Under the pieces are notes generated by a model. The model ran no database searches and was not told the origin of the DNA. It saw only the letters and a list, made by a program, of their open reading frames with translations. Shown here one piece after another: positions 16,741 to 26,009 of a DNA stretch of 64,000 nucleotides. The DNA lies in the NCBI GenBank assembly GCA_965203435.1, contig CBDBCU010000001.1, positions 248,001 to 312,000 on the forward strand, given 5' to 3'. Source of the DNA: CBDBCU01 sp965203435 (GTDB lineage Bacteria > Chloroflexota > Dehalococcoidia > Lucifugimonadales > UBA3495). How positions within the stretch are numbered: the first letter of the stretch is position 1; each line of letters starts with the position of its first letter. The translations under genes were made by a program, and so were the position numbers.

Positions 16741-17979
16741 CTATTCCCCGCCCTCCGCCACCACCAGCTTCCGCAGTTCGGTCAGGGCGGTGTTGGCGGC
16801 GCGGCGTTTGATGACGATGCGGCGCGGCGGCGTGCGGAAAGCCAATTCCCGATTGCCCTCGACCCCGGCAATGGCGGCATAGACCTGGCCCGGCTGCTGT
16901 CCCTCTTTGCTTTCCGGGCCGATTACCCCGGCAATGCCTATCCCGTAATCCGCGCCCAGCCAATCCCTAGCCGAATAAGCCATTTCCAACGCCGTCCGCG
17001 GGCTGACTTCCCCATGCTGGCGCAGAGTCTCAATGGGGACGCCGTTGGCAATCAGCAATTCCCGAGAGGCCGCCACAATGCCGCCCCGGTAGAAACCGCC
17101 GCTGCCCGGCGTGTCGGTAATGCTGTTCGCCAGAAAACCGCCGGTGCAGGATTCCATCGTCGCCAGGGTCAAGCCCCGGGCGGCCAAAGCCTGCCCGGCC
17201 GCCTGCTCCGGGGTTTCCTCGTCATAACCCCAGATGTAAGCCCCCAGGCGTTCCGTTATGCCCTGCTCCACCGGGGTAATCAGCTGGCGGGCGGCCGCTT
17301 CATCCCCGGCCCGGGCGATAATCCGCAGGTGAATGCCGTCGGCTTTGGAATAGATGCCCAGGTAAGGGTTTTCCTGGCCGAAGTATTCGGCTATGGCCTC
17401 GTCAATGGCGGCCTCGGACATTCCCAGGGTTTTAATGTTGCGGGTGATGGTCACTTCATCATCCACTAGTTCCCGCAACGGGGGGGCTACTTCCTCGTTC
17501 CAGATCGGCTGCATTTCCCCCGGCGGGCCCGGCATCGCCACAATAATCCGGCCGTTATTTTCCACCCACCAGCCCGGGGCGGTGCCATTGCGATTGCGGA
17601 CAAAGCGGGCCGAGGGGATAAGATGGGCTTGCTTGATGTTATGGGCCGGCATAGCCATATTCCGCCCGGCAAAGTAGCGTTCCAATTCCGCTACCACTTC
17701 CGGCTGCACGGCGGGCCTTTCCCCCAGGGCGGCGGCAATGGCTTCCCGGGTCAAATCATCCTGGGTCGGGCCGAGGCCGCCGGTGGTAAAGATGACCTCG
17801 GAACGCTGCAAACCGCGCTGAAAAGCCTCGGTCAGCATTGCCAGGTCATCGCCGATAATGGATACCCATTGCAGGCGGATACCCAGGGCCGGCAGTTGGG
17901 CGGCAATCCACGCCGCGTTGGTGTCGGTCAGCTCTCCCATCAGCAGCTCGGTGCCAATGGAAAGGATTTCGGCTTTCAA
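16741..17979 (-). CDS. cinA: CinA family protein (NMN deamidase / competence-damage protein)
   Basis: 412 aa, the usual full length. The N-terminal domain AEILSIGTELLMGELTDTNA with FTTGGLGPTQDDLTREAIA is the molybdopterin-binding-like COG1058 fold (ADP-ribose pyrophosphatase activity in some members). The C-terminal domain with ESCTGGFLANSITDTPGSGG is the PncC-type NMN deamidase of pyridine nucleotide salvage. TTG 17979 is chosen because GAGGAGGG sits 6 nt upstream and the protein then starts at the family's usual position; the frame to 18024 runs into the repeat array. Confidence 0.93.
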   Translation of the reverse strand: MKAEILSIGTELLMGELTDTNAAWIAAQLPALGIRLQWVSIIGDDLAMLTEAFQRGLQRSEVIFTTGGLGPTQDDLTREAIAAALGERPAVQPEVVAELERYFAGRNMAMPAHNIKQAHLIPSARFVRNRNGTAPGWWVENNGRIIVAMPGPPGEMQPIWNEEVAPPLRELVDDEVTITRNIKTLGMSEAAIDEAIAEYFGQENPYLGIYSKADGIHLRIIARAGDEAAARQLITPVEQGITERLGAYIWGYDEETPEQAAGQALAARGLTLATMESCTGGFLANSITDTPGSGGFYRGGIVAASRELLIANGVPIETLRQHGEVSPRTALEMAYSARDWLGADYGIGIAGVIGPESKEGQQPGQVYAAIAGVEGNRELAFRTPPRRIVIKRRAANTALTELRKLVVAEGGE

Positions 17980-18009
17980 GGGTATCCCTCCTCGGGTTCG
18001 GTTGCTTGG

Positions 18010-18233
18010 TATCCCCCCGCTCATCCTGAACTTGTTGAAGGATGACCCGGAACTGATTGCCGGGTATCCTCCCGCTCATCCTGAACTTGTTGAAGGATGA
18101 CCCGGAACTTGTCGCCGGGTATCCCCCCGCTCATCCTGAACTTGTTGAAGGATGGCCCGGAACTCGTTGCCGGGTATCCCTCCGCTCATCCTGAACTTGT
18201 TGAAGGATGAATGCCCGGCAATAGAGCGGAATC
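18010..18233. repeat. Four-unit tandem array of the palindromic repeat, exact 55-bp period
   Basis: Core palindromes at 18021-18045, 18076-18100, 18131-18155 and 18186-18210 are spaced exactly 55 bp apart. The first three units end in a linker of the type CCCGGAACTNNTNGCCGGG; the last ends in ATGCCCGGCAATAGAGCGGA, the usual right flank of single copies. Linkers are near-identical rather than unique, so this is not a CRISPR. It fills the gap between cinA and the DUF4340 gene. Confidence 0.95.
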
Positions 18234-18237
18234 GCCG

Positions 18238-19302
18238 TTAAGAACCGGCCGCCGCTTCCACCGCCGGCACCAATTCCCCGGCCGGTGGATCCGTGGCTAA
18301 TCGTTCCAAAGAATCAGCCCAAGCTGCCGGCACGGTGAACAGGGCCGGATTGCCCACGGTGGTAGCATAGCGGGATTGGCCGTCCGGGGTCGGATTGCCC
18401 AGGTAAAACTCAGGCAACTGGTCGCCCAATGTGCCAACGCAGACTACCGCCCGCGGCGGCTCCAACCCGTAATTTTCCGGGTCATCGAATTCGTCAGCGA
18501 CTACATTGTCAGCTCGGGGATTGTCCAGCAGCAAGTCGGCATTAGGCCAATCGGCCGGCGCAATGGCCCATTCCGCATATTCCGTTTCCTCGCTCAGGGC
18601 AAAGCCGGGCGCGCAGACCGAGGTCACAGGGCCGCTGGCATCCAACGGCTCCAGCCGGAGCCAGGAATCCAATTCCCGGCCGCGATACTGAAAGATGGAC
18701 TGATTCGACCCTTGGGTAACCTCGAAATAGACGGTCTTATCCCGCCGGTCGTTTTCCCCATCCATATCGTAAAGGCGGGGATAGGGCGGCTGAAAAACCA
18801 GGCGATTGATGACCATCGCCCAAATCTGCGGCACGGTGAACAATTCCTCGGAACCCACCAGCCGGGCGTACTGATTTTCTCCGTCCGGAGTAACGATGCC
18901 CATGTGGAACTCGTAGGTGCGCCCGGTGCGCTCGGTTACCCGTACCACCGTTTCCGGCGGATCCAAGCCGTAGGCGGCGGCATTGCCGATTTCATCCGAC
19001 AGCTTGCGGTTGACCCGCGGCCCGCTGAGTAGCAGCGGCGTGCCGCTCCACTTCTCTTGAAACACCGGAATTTCCCGGCCCTCCTCGAGGATGAACCACT
19101 TGGTACCGCCGGCTTTCTTGTCATAAACCGCCGTAGCGCCCTGATAGGCCACCTCAATGTGGGTGATGGTGTTGTCATCCACCTTGAACAGCCAGGGCTG
19201 ATCCGGCTCCGGCGGGGCCTCCCGGGTCATCGTGACCACCAGAATCGTCCCGCCGAAAAGCAGCAGGATGGCCAGGAGCAGAAAGGTTAGCCGTATGTTC
19301 AT
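18238..19302 (-). CDS. DUF4340 domain protein, membrane-anchored
   Basis: 354 aa. One N-terminal hydrophobic anchor (LTFLLLAILLLFGGTILVV) is followed by an extracytoplasmic region with two similar halves; AAYGLDPPETVVRVT and ENYGLEPPRAVVCV are the repeated DUF4340 hallmarks. DUF4340 proteins are usually encoded next to GldG-like ABC exporter components, as here. It lies 87 bp after the GldG-like gene. ATG 19302 has AGGT 9 nt upstream. The molecular role is unknown. Confidence 0.85.
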   Translation of the reverse strand: MNIRLTFLLLAILLLFGGTILVVTMTREAPPEPDQPWLFKVDDNTITHIEVAYQGATAVYDKKAGGTKWFILEEGREIPVFQEKWSGTPLLLSGPRVNRKLSDEIGNAAAYGLDPPETVVRVTERTGRTYEFHMGIVTPDGENQYARLVGSEELFTVPQIWAMVINRLVFQPPYPRLYDMDGENDRRDKTVYFEVTQGSNQSIFQYRGRELDSWLRLEPLDASGPVTSVCAPGFALSEETEYAEWAIAPADWPNADLLLDNPRADNVVADEFDDPENYGLEPPRAVVCVGTLGDQLPEFYLGNPTPDGQSRYATTVGNPALFTVPAAWADSLERLATDPPAGELVPAVEAAAGS

Positions 19303-19389
19303 CGGTCAGTTACCTGTTGATTCAACTGAAAAGAGTCGGATAGCCCTTTGCCGCGGGAATTCCGGTTCCGGCGGCAAGGGTATCCCCGG

Positions 19390-21360
19390 CTAACGGCGCA
19401 CCCACCAGACCAAGCCGGCCAGCAGGGCCATCAGGCCGGGCAGGAACAGCCACGAGGAAAAGCGGACAAAGTTGAACTCGTTGCGATCCAGGTTGAACTC
19501 CCGGGTGGTAATGGCCTTGGGGCGCAGGGATACCAGGGAAAAGTCCCCCACCAGATAGTTGACCGAATTGAGGAACAAATCGGCCCCGCTGCCCCGGTTA
19601 TAAAAGCTGTTGGCGATAAAGTCGGAATCGCCCATCACCACCATGCCCACTACCTGATTTTCGGTGACTTGGGCCGGGTCTGAGGGCGGCGGCGCGCCAA
19701 TCGGCCCCAAGGCGCGGACATAAGCCACCGGAGTAAAAGGCCCCGGAATGTCGGCATTGGCCTGCCCTTGATCGGTTATGGGGTCGATGCGTTCCGGATC
19801 GGCAATGGCATAGCTGCCGCCGGAGCAGCTGCCCAGGCTGCCCTCGTCCGTTACCGAGCAATCCGGCTGGGAAGTGTAGGCCAAGGGGATGGGCTGCCGC
19901 AGGCCGCTGCGGTCGTCAATCAGTTGCAAGGGCGCGGCCTGCGGCATCAGCACCAGGTCGAGGGAATTGCCCTGGGGCGTGGTAATTTCCAGCAAAGTCT
20001 CCAGCACCGACCGGGGAATGTTGGCAATGATTTCCCCCGGCAGTTCCAGAGGATTGATGGTATCCACTTGTAGGATTTGCTCGTTGCCGGCCCCGGGCAG
20101 GGATCCGTCCAAATCCCGGATGTAGCCGTTGTTCAGGATGACGCCCCACGCGGCCAGAAAAGCCCGGAAAGATTCCGGCGTATCCGGCTCCCCCAGGAAA
20201 ATCAAGCGGCCGGCCTCCTGGCGGTCAGCGCCATCGGCGTCTTTGCCTTGCAGATAGCGGTTCAGCACCTGGGCATGGGCTTCCGGCAGTTCCTCGGTAG
20301 GGCGGGCAATGACCAGCAGGGCGGCATCCTCCGGCACAGCGACATTTTCGGCGGCCGGCGGCCAGTTCAGGGACTCGACCCGGTAGTTGTCCTGTTCCAA
20401 GCCGGCCCGTACCGAGCTGTAGCCCTCCGCGGCGTCGGGCCGGCTGCTGATGTTGCGCTCGCCATGGCCCGACAGGAAATAGACGGCTTTCTGTTCCCGG
20501 CCGGTAACCAGCAGGATACTGGATACCAAATCCTGCTCCAAATGGCTGTATTCCGGGTCTTGCGGCTGAATCACATCCAGCCGGTCTTGGTCTTTTACCT
20601 TGACCACAAGGGACTCGTTGACAAAGGCGATGGGCGTAGTCCCGAAATACTGGCTGACCCGCTGCGGACTGACATCCGGGTCAACAAACTCCGAACTAAA
20701 ACGGCTGCCCCGGGCCGCCTCGAATTCCCGAAAGGTCTCCCGTACCTTGATTTGGCGGTTCAGGCTGGACAGGTCGGGCGCGGCGTTTTCCAACTTGTAA
20801 AAGGCGATAACCTCGATGTCCTGCTCCAGGTTGTCCAGCAGCTGCTCGGTGCGCTCGGCCAGGCTGAACTGATTGGTGGCGGTAACATCGATGCGCTGAT
20901 TGTTGCCGAAGGATACGAAGTTGATGGCGATAATGATGCCCAGAAAGGCGGCCAGCATAACCAGGGAATTGACGCCGTAGCGGCCGGTGCGGCTGATAAA
21001 GGCGGCCATTACCGAACTGAGGAAAATCAGCCCCACCAGCAGGATAAGAGCCGCGCCGAAACCCAGGGCAATGAACCCGTAAAGGCGCATCGAGCCGACA
21101 AAGGCCGCCAGCGCGCCTCCGGCAATCAGGGCCACGATGCCGGCAATGACCAGCGGCGCGCCGTAAATGCCGATGGTGTTCAGGGCCGGCTCCAGGAAAC
21201 TGAACAGGGTGCGGGAGGCTACTTCCGTTTCCGCAACTTCCCCGTCGGCGGCGTTGGCTTCGGCGGTTTCCGGGACAGCGTCGGCCGCTTGGCGGCCGGA
21301 ACGGCCGCGGCGGCGATGCCGCCGCCAGTCGCGGGAGGTGTCGTCAGGTGGTTGGGCCAT
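19390..21360 (-). CDS. GldG-like ABC transporter auxiliary protein
   Basis: 656 aa. An Arg-rich cytoplasmic N-terminus is followed by several membrane helices (residues about 60-165), then a large extracytoplasmic domain beginning NNQRIDVTATNQFSLAERTEQLL. That is the start of the GldG/DUF4350-type substrate-binding-like region, with YFLSGHGERN further on. A C-terminal helix (FLPGLMALLAGLVWWV) re-enters the membrane. It follows the permease with 1 bp between stop and start. In Bacteroidetes, GldG supports gliding; here an envelope export role is more likely. Confidence 0.83.
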   Translation of the reverse strand: MAQPPDDTSRDWRRHRRRGRSGRQAADAVPETAEANAADGEVAETEVASRTLFSFLEPALNTIGIYGAPLVIAGIVALIAGGALAAFVGSMRLYGFIALGFGAALILLVGLIFLSSVMAAFISRTGRYGVNSLVMLAAFLGIIIAINFVSFGNNQRIDVTATNQFSLAERTEQLLDNLEQDIEVIAFYKLENAAPDLSSLNRQIKVRETFREFEAARGSRFSSEFVDPDVSPQRVSQYFGTTPIAFVNESLVVKVKDQDRLDVIQPQDPEYSHLEQDLVSSILLVTGREQKAVYFLSGHGERNISSRPDAAEGYSSVRAGLEQDNYRVESLNWPPAAENVAVPEDAALLVIARPTEELPEAHAQVLNRYLQGKDADGADRQEAGRLIFLGEPDTPESFRAFLAAWGVILNNGYIRDLDGSLPGAGNEQILQVDTINPLELPGEIIANIPRSVLETLLEITTPQGNSLDLVLMPQAAPLQLIDDRSGLRQPIPLAYTSQPDCSVTDEGSLGSCSGGSYAIADPERIDPITDQGQANADIPGPFTPVAYVRALGPIGAPPPSDPAQVTENQVVGMVVMGDSDFIANSFYNRGSGADLFLNSVNYLVGDFSLVSLRPKAITTREFNLDRNEFNFVRFSSWLFLPGLMALLAGLVWWVRR

Positions 21361-21361
21361 A

Positions 21362-22075
21362 CTACTTCCATCTCCGGAACTCGAGCGCGCGGATTGCCAG
21401 GAACAGAAAGACGGCGGTAACGCTCAGAAAATAGCCGATGTGCTTGGTGTCGATGACGCCCCGGTCAAAGTCGTCAAAATGAGACTTCAACCCGATTTCG
21501 CTGAGGATGGTGGACAGGAAACCGCCCACCACTTCCGAACCGATGTGGACAAAGGACAGGGCGGCGATAACTCCCATAGCGACAAAGCCGGCCACAATCT
21601 GATTGCTGGTCAGAGTGGAAGTCAGCATTCCGATGGACAGGGCGGCCGCGCCATAGAGAATCAGCCCCAGGTAGCCGGAATAAATCGGCCCCGGATCCGG
21701 GTCGGCAAAGACAAAGAGCAGCAGGGGATAGTAGAGGGTCAAAACCAGCAGGGCCAGCAGAAAGGTCAGGCTGGCCAGATACTTGCCGATGATGACTTCC
21801 CAATCCCGCACCGGGGAAGTGAGCAGCAGCTCAATGGTACCCAGTTTCTGCTCCTCGGCCAGCAGCCGCATGGTCAGGGCCGGGGCCAGCAGAATCAGGA
21901 TAATGGTACTCCACTGGAAAAAGTTACTGAGGGAGGCTTCCGGGAAGGGATTGCCCAAGTCAATGACGAAAAAGAAACCGGTCAAAGCCAGGAAAATCAG
22001 CCCGACGATGTACGCCATAGGGCTGCCGAAATAAACCTGAATCTCCTTCCCGGCCACGGCCCGGATGGTTCGCAT
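21362..22075 (-). CDS. ABC-2 type permease, GldF-like
   Basis: 237 aa with about six membrane segments. The N-terminus VAGKEIQVYFGSPMAYIVG and the motif LTMRLLAEEQKLGTIELLLT are typical of the NosY/GldF family permeases that pair with CcmA-type ATPases. Its ATG follows the ATPase stop by 1 nt, and AGGGG in the ATPase tail serves as its ribosome site. Confidence 0.9.
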   Translation of the reverse strand: MRTIRAVAGKEIQVYFGSPMAYIVGLIFLALTGFFFVIDLGNPFPEASLSNFFQWSTIILILLAPALTMRLLAEEQKLGTIELLLTSPVRDWEVIIGKYLASLTFLLALLVLTLYYPLLLFVFADPDPGPIYSGYLGLILYGAAALSIGMLTSTLTSNQIVAGFVAMGVIAALSFVHIGSEVVGGFLSTILSEIGLKSHFDDFDRGVIDTKHIGYFLSVTAVFLFLAIRALEFRRWK

Positions 22076-22076
22076 T

Positions 22077-23039
22077 TTACAACCCCTCCTGAGTGGTCAG
22101 ATGCAGGAAAATATCCTCCAGGCTCATATCGTCCTGCTGCATACTGAGCAGGCTCCAGCCGTTGCTGATGACGGCCCGGGAGATTTCGTCCCGCACATCC
22201 TGGCCGCGCCGCACTTCCACGGTAAAAATCTGGCGGCCCTGCTGCTGGCGGTGGGCTACGGCGGACACCCCTTGCACCCGGCGCAGGGCGGCCTGCACTT
22301 CCGGCGCCGGCCCGCCCACTTCGACCTGCAAGCGGTCATTGCCTTGCAGCCGCTGGGAAAGGTTTTCCGGGGTATCCTCGGCCACGATGCGCCCCTGGTG
22401 GATAATCAGCACCCGTTGGCAAATCAGCTCCACATGATGCAGGATGTGACTGCTCAGAACTACCGTCCGTTCCCGCCCCAGGTCTTGAATCAAGTCCCGG
22501 GTTTCCACGATCTGATGGGGGTCAATGCCGTTGGTGGGTTCATCCAACACCAGCACTTCCGGCTCGTGCATAATGGCCTGGGCAATGCCGACCCGCTGCC
22601 GGTAGCCCTTGGAAAGTTTGCCGATAATGGTCTTGGGGTAATCGCCCAAGCCGCACAGGTCAATGACCTCGCCCATCCGCTGCTTCATCCGCCGGCCGGA
22701 CATCCCCCGCAAAGTCCCCATATACTTCAGGTAGTTGGCGACCGGCATTTCGGTGTGCAGCGGCACGGTTTCCGGCAGGTAGCCGATGCGCCGGCGGGCT
22801 TCCAGGGACTGCTCCACCACATCGCAGTCGCCCAGGGTTACTTTGCCCTGGGTGGGCGGCATATAGCCGGTGAGAATCCGCATCGTGGTGGTTTTGCCGG
22901 CGCCGTTAAGGCCCAGGAAACCCAGGATTTCCCCCTTTTTGACCCCGAAGTTCACATCCTCGATGGCCGGCTGGGGGCCGTAGTAGTGGGTCAGCTCGCT
23001 GGCCTGAATCATCAGGTTGTCGGTTTTGCGGTTGTCCAT
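22077..23039 (-). CDS. ABC transporter ATP-binding protein
   Basis: 320 aa. It contains Walker A FLGLNGAGKTTTMRIL, Q-loop region IGYLPETVPLHTEMPV, signature LSKGYRQRVGIAQA, Walker B VLVLDEPTNGIDP and switch His in LSSHILHHVE. It powers the exporter formed with the downstream permease, GldG-like and DUF4340 proteins, and is first in that operon. I chose ATG 23039 (AGGG upstream); ATG 23012 is possible. The open frame reaching 23882 is non-coding. Confidence 0.92.
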   Translation of the reverse strand: MDNRKTDNLMIQASELTHYYGPQPAIEDVNFGVKKGEILGFLGLNGAGKTTTMRILTGYMPPTQGKVTLGDCDVVEQSLEARRRIGYLPETVPLHTEMPVANYLKYMGTLRGMSGRRMKQRMGEVIDLCGLGDYPKTIIGKLSKGYRQRVGIAQAIMHEPEVLVLDEPTNGIDPHQIVETRDLIQDLGRERTVVLSSHILHHVELICQRVLIIHQGRIVAEDTPENLSQRLQGNDRLQVEVGGPAPEVQAALRRVQGVSAVAHRQQQGRQIFTVEVRRGQDVRDEISRAVISNGWSLLSMQQDDMSLEDIFLHLTTQEGL

Positions 23040-23208
23040 GGCCCTAATGGGCGATTTTCCGGGAAAAGCCGGGGCCGGGCGCGGCCGCCGGGCCGGAAAA
23101 TCGCAGTCTGCCCTCCTCAAGTTGAAATGCCCTGCAAGGAATGATATTCTATCCTTTCCCTTTTGCCAATAGTTGGCGGCGGGAAAGCCCCCGGCAATTC
23201 CATATACA

Positions 23209-23292
23209 ACCGTCCTTCCCGGGAAAACGGGAATCCAGAAATGTACCAGAACGCTGCGGACTCTGGATTCCCGTTTTCCCGGGAAGGACGGT
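23209..23292. repeat. Perfect 31-bp inverted repeat with 22-bp loop
   Basis: Left arm 23209-23239 and right arm 23262-23292 are exact reverse complements, beginning ACCGTCCTTCCCGGGAAAAC. The core ATTCCCG..CGGGAAT resembles widespread intergenic dRS3/REP-like repeats. It occupies the 309-bp gap between the divergent ABC ATPase and speD genes, where no coding sequence is seen. A half copy lies at about 24735-24764. Confidence 0.95.
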
Positions 23293-23348
23293 AAGCGGGT
23301 TGCATGGCGGCTCCATTTTACCTTGCGGGAGGTCAAAGACAACCCAAG

Positions 23349-23780
23349 ATGCACTTGGTGATTGACGGCTACGACGGGGATGTGGACAAGATGTGGGATC
23401 AGGAACTGGTGCGGGACTTCCTGACCCGCTATCCCGACCAACTGGGGATGACGCGGATCACCGAGCCCCAGGTCCTGGAATACAACGGCCCCACGGTGGA
23501 GGATGGCGGCGTCTCCGGGTTCGTCATCATCGCCGAAAGCCACATCAGTATCCATACCTTTCCCTACCGCAACTATGTCAACATTGACATCTTTTCCTGC
23601 AAGTCCTTCGACGGCGAGCGGGCTTTGCGGGAGATGCGCGCCCTCTTCGACTTTCAGGAAATCAAGCACTGGCTCCTCGACCGGGGACTGGAATGGCTGG
23701 ACGGCGCCCAGGGCTTGACCGAAACCGCCGAGCAGCGGGCCGTCCTGAATGTCGGCCGCCCCAGCCGCCCTAATGCCTGA
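23349..23780 (+). CDS. speD: S-adenosylmethionine decarboxylase proenzyme
   Basis: 143 aa. It makes decarboxylated SAM, the aminopropyl donor for spermidine. The self-cleavage site that yields the pyruvoyl group is the Ser of AESHISIHTFPYRN, with the Cys donor in DIFSCKSFDGERAL. ATG 23349 gives the family N-terminus MHLVIDGYDG; GGGAGG is rather far upstream. The C-terminus overlaps the agmatinase-like gene by 8 nt. No spermidine synthase gene is in the window. Confidence 0.92.
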   Translation: MHLVIDGYDGDVDKMWDQELVRDFLTRYPDQLGMTRITEPQVLEYNGPTVEDGGVSGFVIIAESHISIHTFPYRNYVNIDIFSCKSFDGERALREMRALFDFQEIKHWLLDRGLEWLDGAQGLTETAEQRAVLNVGRPSRPNA

Positions 23781-24696
23781 ACCGCCGGTTGACCGGAGCC
23801 TACCCTGGATTCCGGGCAACTTTCTGGCCCTGCCCCCGGAGCAGAGCGACCCGGAAGGGGCCGGCGTCCGGCTGATACCCATACCCTACGATAGCACCAC
23901 TTCCTTTCGCAGTGGGGCCCGGGAAGGGCCGGCGGCCCTTATCGCCGCCTCCTATGGCCTCGAGGATTACGATTGGGAGCTGGACTTGGATGTATCCCAA
24001 ATCGGCATTTACACCGCGCCGGCCTTGGAGCCGCATACCGGGGATCCGGCGCAAATGGCAGCGCGGGTGCAGGCGGCGGTAAGGCAGCACATTGCCCCCG
24101 ACCGACTGGTGGGCGTAGTGGGCGGCGAACATTCCCTCTGCATTGGCGCGGCTTTGGCGCATTTGGCGGTATGGCCCAACCTGTCCGTCTTGTATCTGGA
24201 TGCCCACGCCGACCTGCGGGACGAATACTTGGGGACGGCTTGGGGCCATTCCTCCGGGGCGCGGCGACTGCACGAGCATTGTCCCGTTACCCTCGCCGGC
24301 ATCCGCAGTATGTGTCCCGAGGAACGGGACTATCAGCGGCAGCACAACATCCCGACCTTTGCTTGGCCGCCGCCGGCCGGAAAATCCCGGGACGACTGGC
24401 GCTCGGAAATCGTCGCCGGGCTGAATCAAGAGGTTTATATCAGCATTGACCTGGATGCCCTGGATCCGGGATTGATGGCGGCGGTGGGGACGCCAGAACC
24501 GGGGGGAATGGGCTGGGCCGATGTAATGGCTTTGCTGGAAAGGGTATCCCAATCCTGCCGCATCGTCGGCTTTGATGTGAGCGAACTGGCCCCCCGGGAA
24601 GGGCCGGCGGCCTGCGCCTACACCGCCGCCAAGCTGGTCTATCGGCTGATTGGCTACACCGCCCTATCGCCGCACTCGCCGCTTGCCGCCGGGTAA
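23773..24696 (+). CDS. speB: Agmatinase / ureohydrolase family protein
   Basis: 307 aa. The two Mn ions are bound by GGEHS (about 123-127), DAHADLRDEY and SIDLDALDPG, all present. The family hydrolyses agmatine (or aminopropylagmatine) to putrescine (or spermidine) plus urea. Coupling to speD supports polyamine synthesis. ATG 23773 overlaps the speD stop in the form ATGCCTGA; ATG 23749 is a possible alternative. Arginase or another ureohydrolase specificity cannot be excluded. Confidence 0.88.
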   Translation: MPEPPVDRSLPWIPGNFLALPPEQSDPEGAGVRLIPIPYDSTTSFRSGAREGPAALIAASYGLEDYDWELDLDVSQIGIYTAPALEPHTGDPAQMAARVQAAVRQHIAPDRLVGVVGGEHSLCIGAALAHLAVWPNLSVLYLDAHADLRDEYLGTAWGHSSGARRLHEHCPVTLAGIRSMCPEERDYQRQHNIPTFAWPPPAGKSRDDWRSEIVAGLNQEVYISIDLDALDPGLMAAVGTPEPGGMGWADVMALLERVSQSCRIVGFDVSELAPREGPAACAYTAAKLVYRLIGYTALSPHSPLAAG

Positions 24697-24734
24697 TCGG
24701 TATCCCCGGATACCCTATGCTTTCCCGCCCTTGA

Positions 24735-24764
24735 TGGATTCCCCCTTTCCCGGGAATGACGGTT
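24735..24764 (+). repeat. Half copy of the TTCCCGGGAA-type repeat
   Basis: TGGATTCCCCCTTTCCCGGG followed by AATGACGGTT matches one arm of the inverted repeat at 23209-23292, without its partner arm. It lies between the agmatinase-like gene and the M50 protease gene; the rest of that gap (24697-24870) holds nothing recognisable. Confidence 0.7.
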
Positions 24765-24870
24765 GCCAGGTTTGCCAATCCCCATTTACCAGCCCGGCGT
24801 AGGAATAAAGGCCGGATGGTATGATTATCTAAGCAACGGGCCACTTTCCGGGAAAAACGCGGTGACCGCT

Positions 24871-26001
24871 ATGGGAACTTCCATCCGCTTGGGCAAGGTG
24901 CTGGGGATACCGGTCGGCATCAACTATAGCTGGCTGGTCATTTTCGGGCTGGTTATTTTCCTGCTTTCCGCCCGCTTTGCCGAAGTGTATCCCGATTGGC
25001 CGCTGCCGCAGCGGTGGGCTACCGCCGCCCTGGCCGCCCTGCTGTTCTTTCTGTCGGTATTGGCCCACGAACTTTCCCACAGCCTGGTGGCGGTGAGTAG
25101 GGGCATACCGGTGCGGGGCATAACCCTGTTCATCTTTGGCGGCGTTTCCCAATTGGCCCACGAAGCCCAGCGACCGTGGACGGAGTTTCTGGTAGCGATC
25201 GTTGGCCCCTTGACCAGCCTGTTGCTGGCGGCTGTGCTGGGCGGGCTGTGGTACTGGAGCGACGGGGCCAGTTCCTATCTGCGGGAAGTTCTGTCTGTCT
25301 TGGCCGTAGTCAACCTGTCCCTGGGGATTTTCAACCTGCTGCCCGGCTTTCCCCTGGACGGCGGGCGGGTATTGCGGGCGGTAGTCTGGGGCATCAGCGG
25401 CAGCTACTGGCGGGCCACGCAGATAGCATCCCGGGCCGGCCAGGGCTTGGGATTGCTGATGATGGGCGTGGGTATCCTATGGTGGCTCTGGCTGGGCGAT
25501 TTTCAAGGCATCTGGTTCGGATTGGTCGGCGGCTTTCTGTTCTATGTCGCCACCAGCGGCTACCGCCAGGAGGCCCTACGGGAATCCCTGAAAGCCTACC
25601 GGGTGGAGGATGCAATGACGCCGGGGACGGCGGCCCTGCCGGGAGAACTGCCGGCCGCCGCGCCGACGGTTTTGCAAGCCCTGGCCCGCAACGGCGGCCT
25701 GGTCGGAGTGCTGGCGGAGGGAAAAGTGCAAGGCGTAGTTACGGCCCAGCAGTTGGCCCGGCAACCCCGGGAAAACTGGCAGTTTGCTACCCTGGCGCAA
25801 CTGATGACGCCCTGGGCCGCCCGGCCGCCGTTGCAAGCCGAGGACAGCGTGTTTGACGCTCTGGAACAGTTGGAATCCGCCGAACAGGATTGGGCGCCGG
25901 TAATGCGGCAGGGCCGGCCGGTGGGAATGGTCAGCCGGGGCGATTTGGCGCGCTTTGTCGAGGTTTATACCCCATCCCGCCGGCGGTGGCGGCCCTGGTA
26001 G
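24871..26001 (+). CDS. Site-2-protease-like M50 metalloprotease with CBS domains
   Basis: 376 aa. Membrane helices flank the zinc motif HELSH (in LSVLAHELSHSLVAV), and the third ligand lies in NLLPGFPLDGGRVLRA. The C-terminal about 130 residues form a pair of CBS modules (YRVEDAMTP, then LAQLMTPWAARPPLQ) that usually sense adenosine nucleotides. Intramembrane cleavage of a signalling or regulatory protein is expected. ATG 24871 is chosen as it starts the family-like MGTSIRLGKVLGIPVGIN; the earlier frame is unlike a protein. Confidence 0.9.
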   Translation: MGTSIRLGKVLGIPVGINYSWLVIFGLVIFLLSARFAEVYPDWPLPQRWATAALAALLFFLSVLAHELSHSLVAVSRGIPVRGITLFIFGGVSQLAHEAQRPWTEFLVAIVGPLTSLLLAAVLGGLWYWSDGASSYLREVLSVLAVVNLSLGIFNLLPGFPLDGGRVLRAVVWGISGSYWRATQIASRAGQGLGLLMMGVGILWWLWLGDFQGIWFGLVGGFLFYVATSGYRQEALRESLKAYRVEDAMTPGTAALPGELPAAAPTVLQALARNGGLVGVLAEGKVQGVVTAQQLARQPRENWQFATLAQLMTPWAARPPLQAEDSVFDALEQLESAEQDWAPVMRQGRPVGMVSRGDLARFVEVYTPSRRRWRPW

Positions 26002-26009
26002 CAAGGGTT

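Noticed and set aside
18010..18233. Possible CRISPR array
   Set aside because: The period is exact but the intervals are near-identical linkers, not unique spacers, and no cas gene is in the window.
22077..23882. A 601-codon ABC ATPase
   Set aside because: Only the part from 23039 onward is ABC-like; the upstream frame crosses the inverted repeat and the speD gene on the opposite strand.
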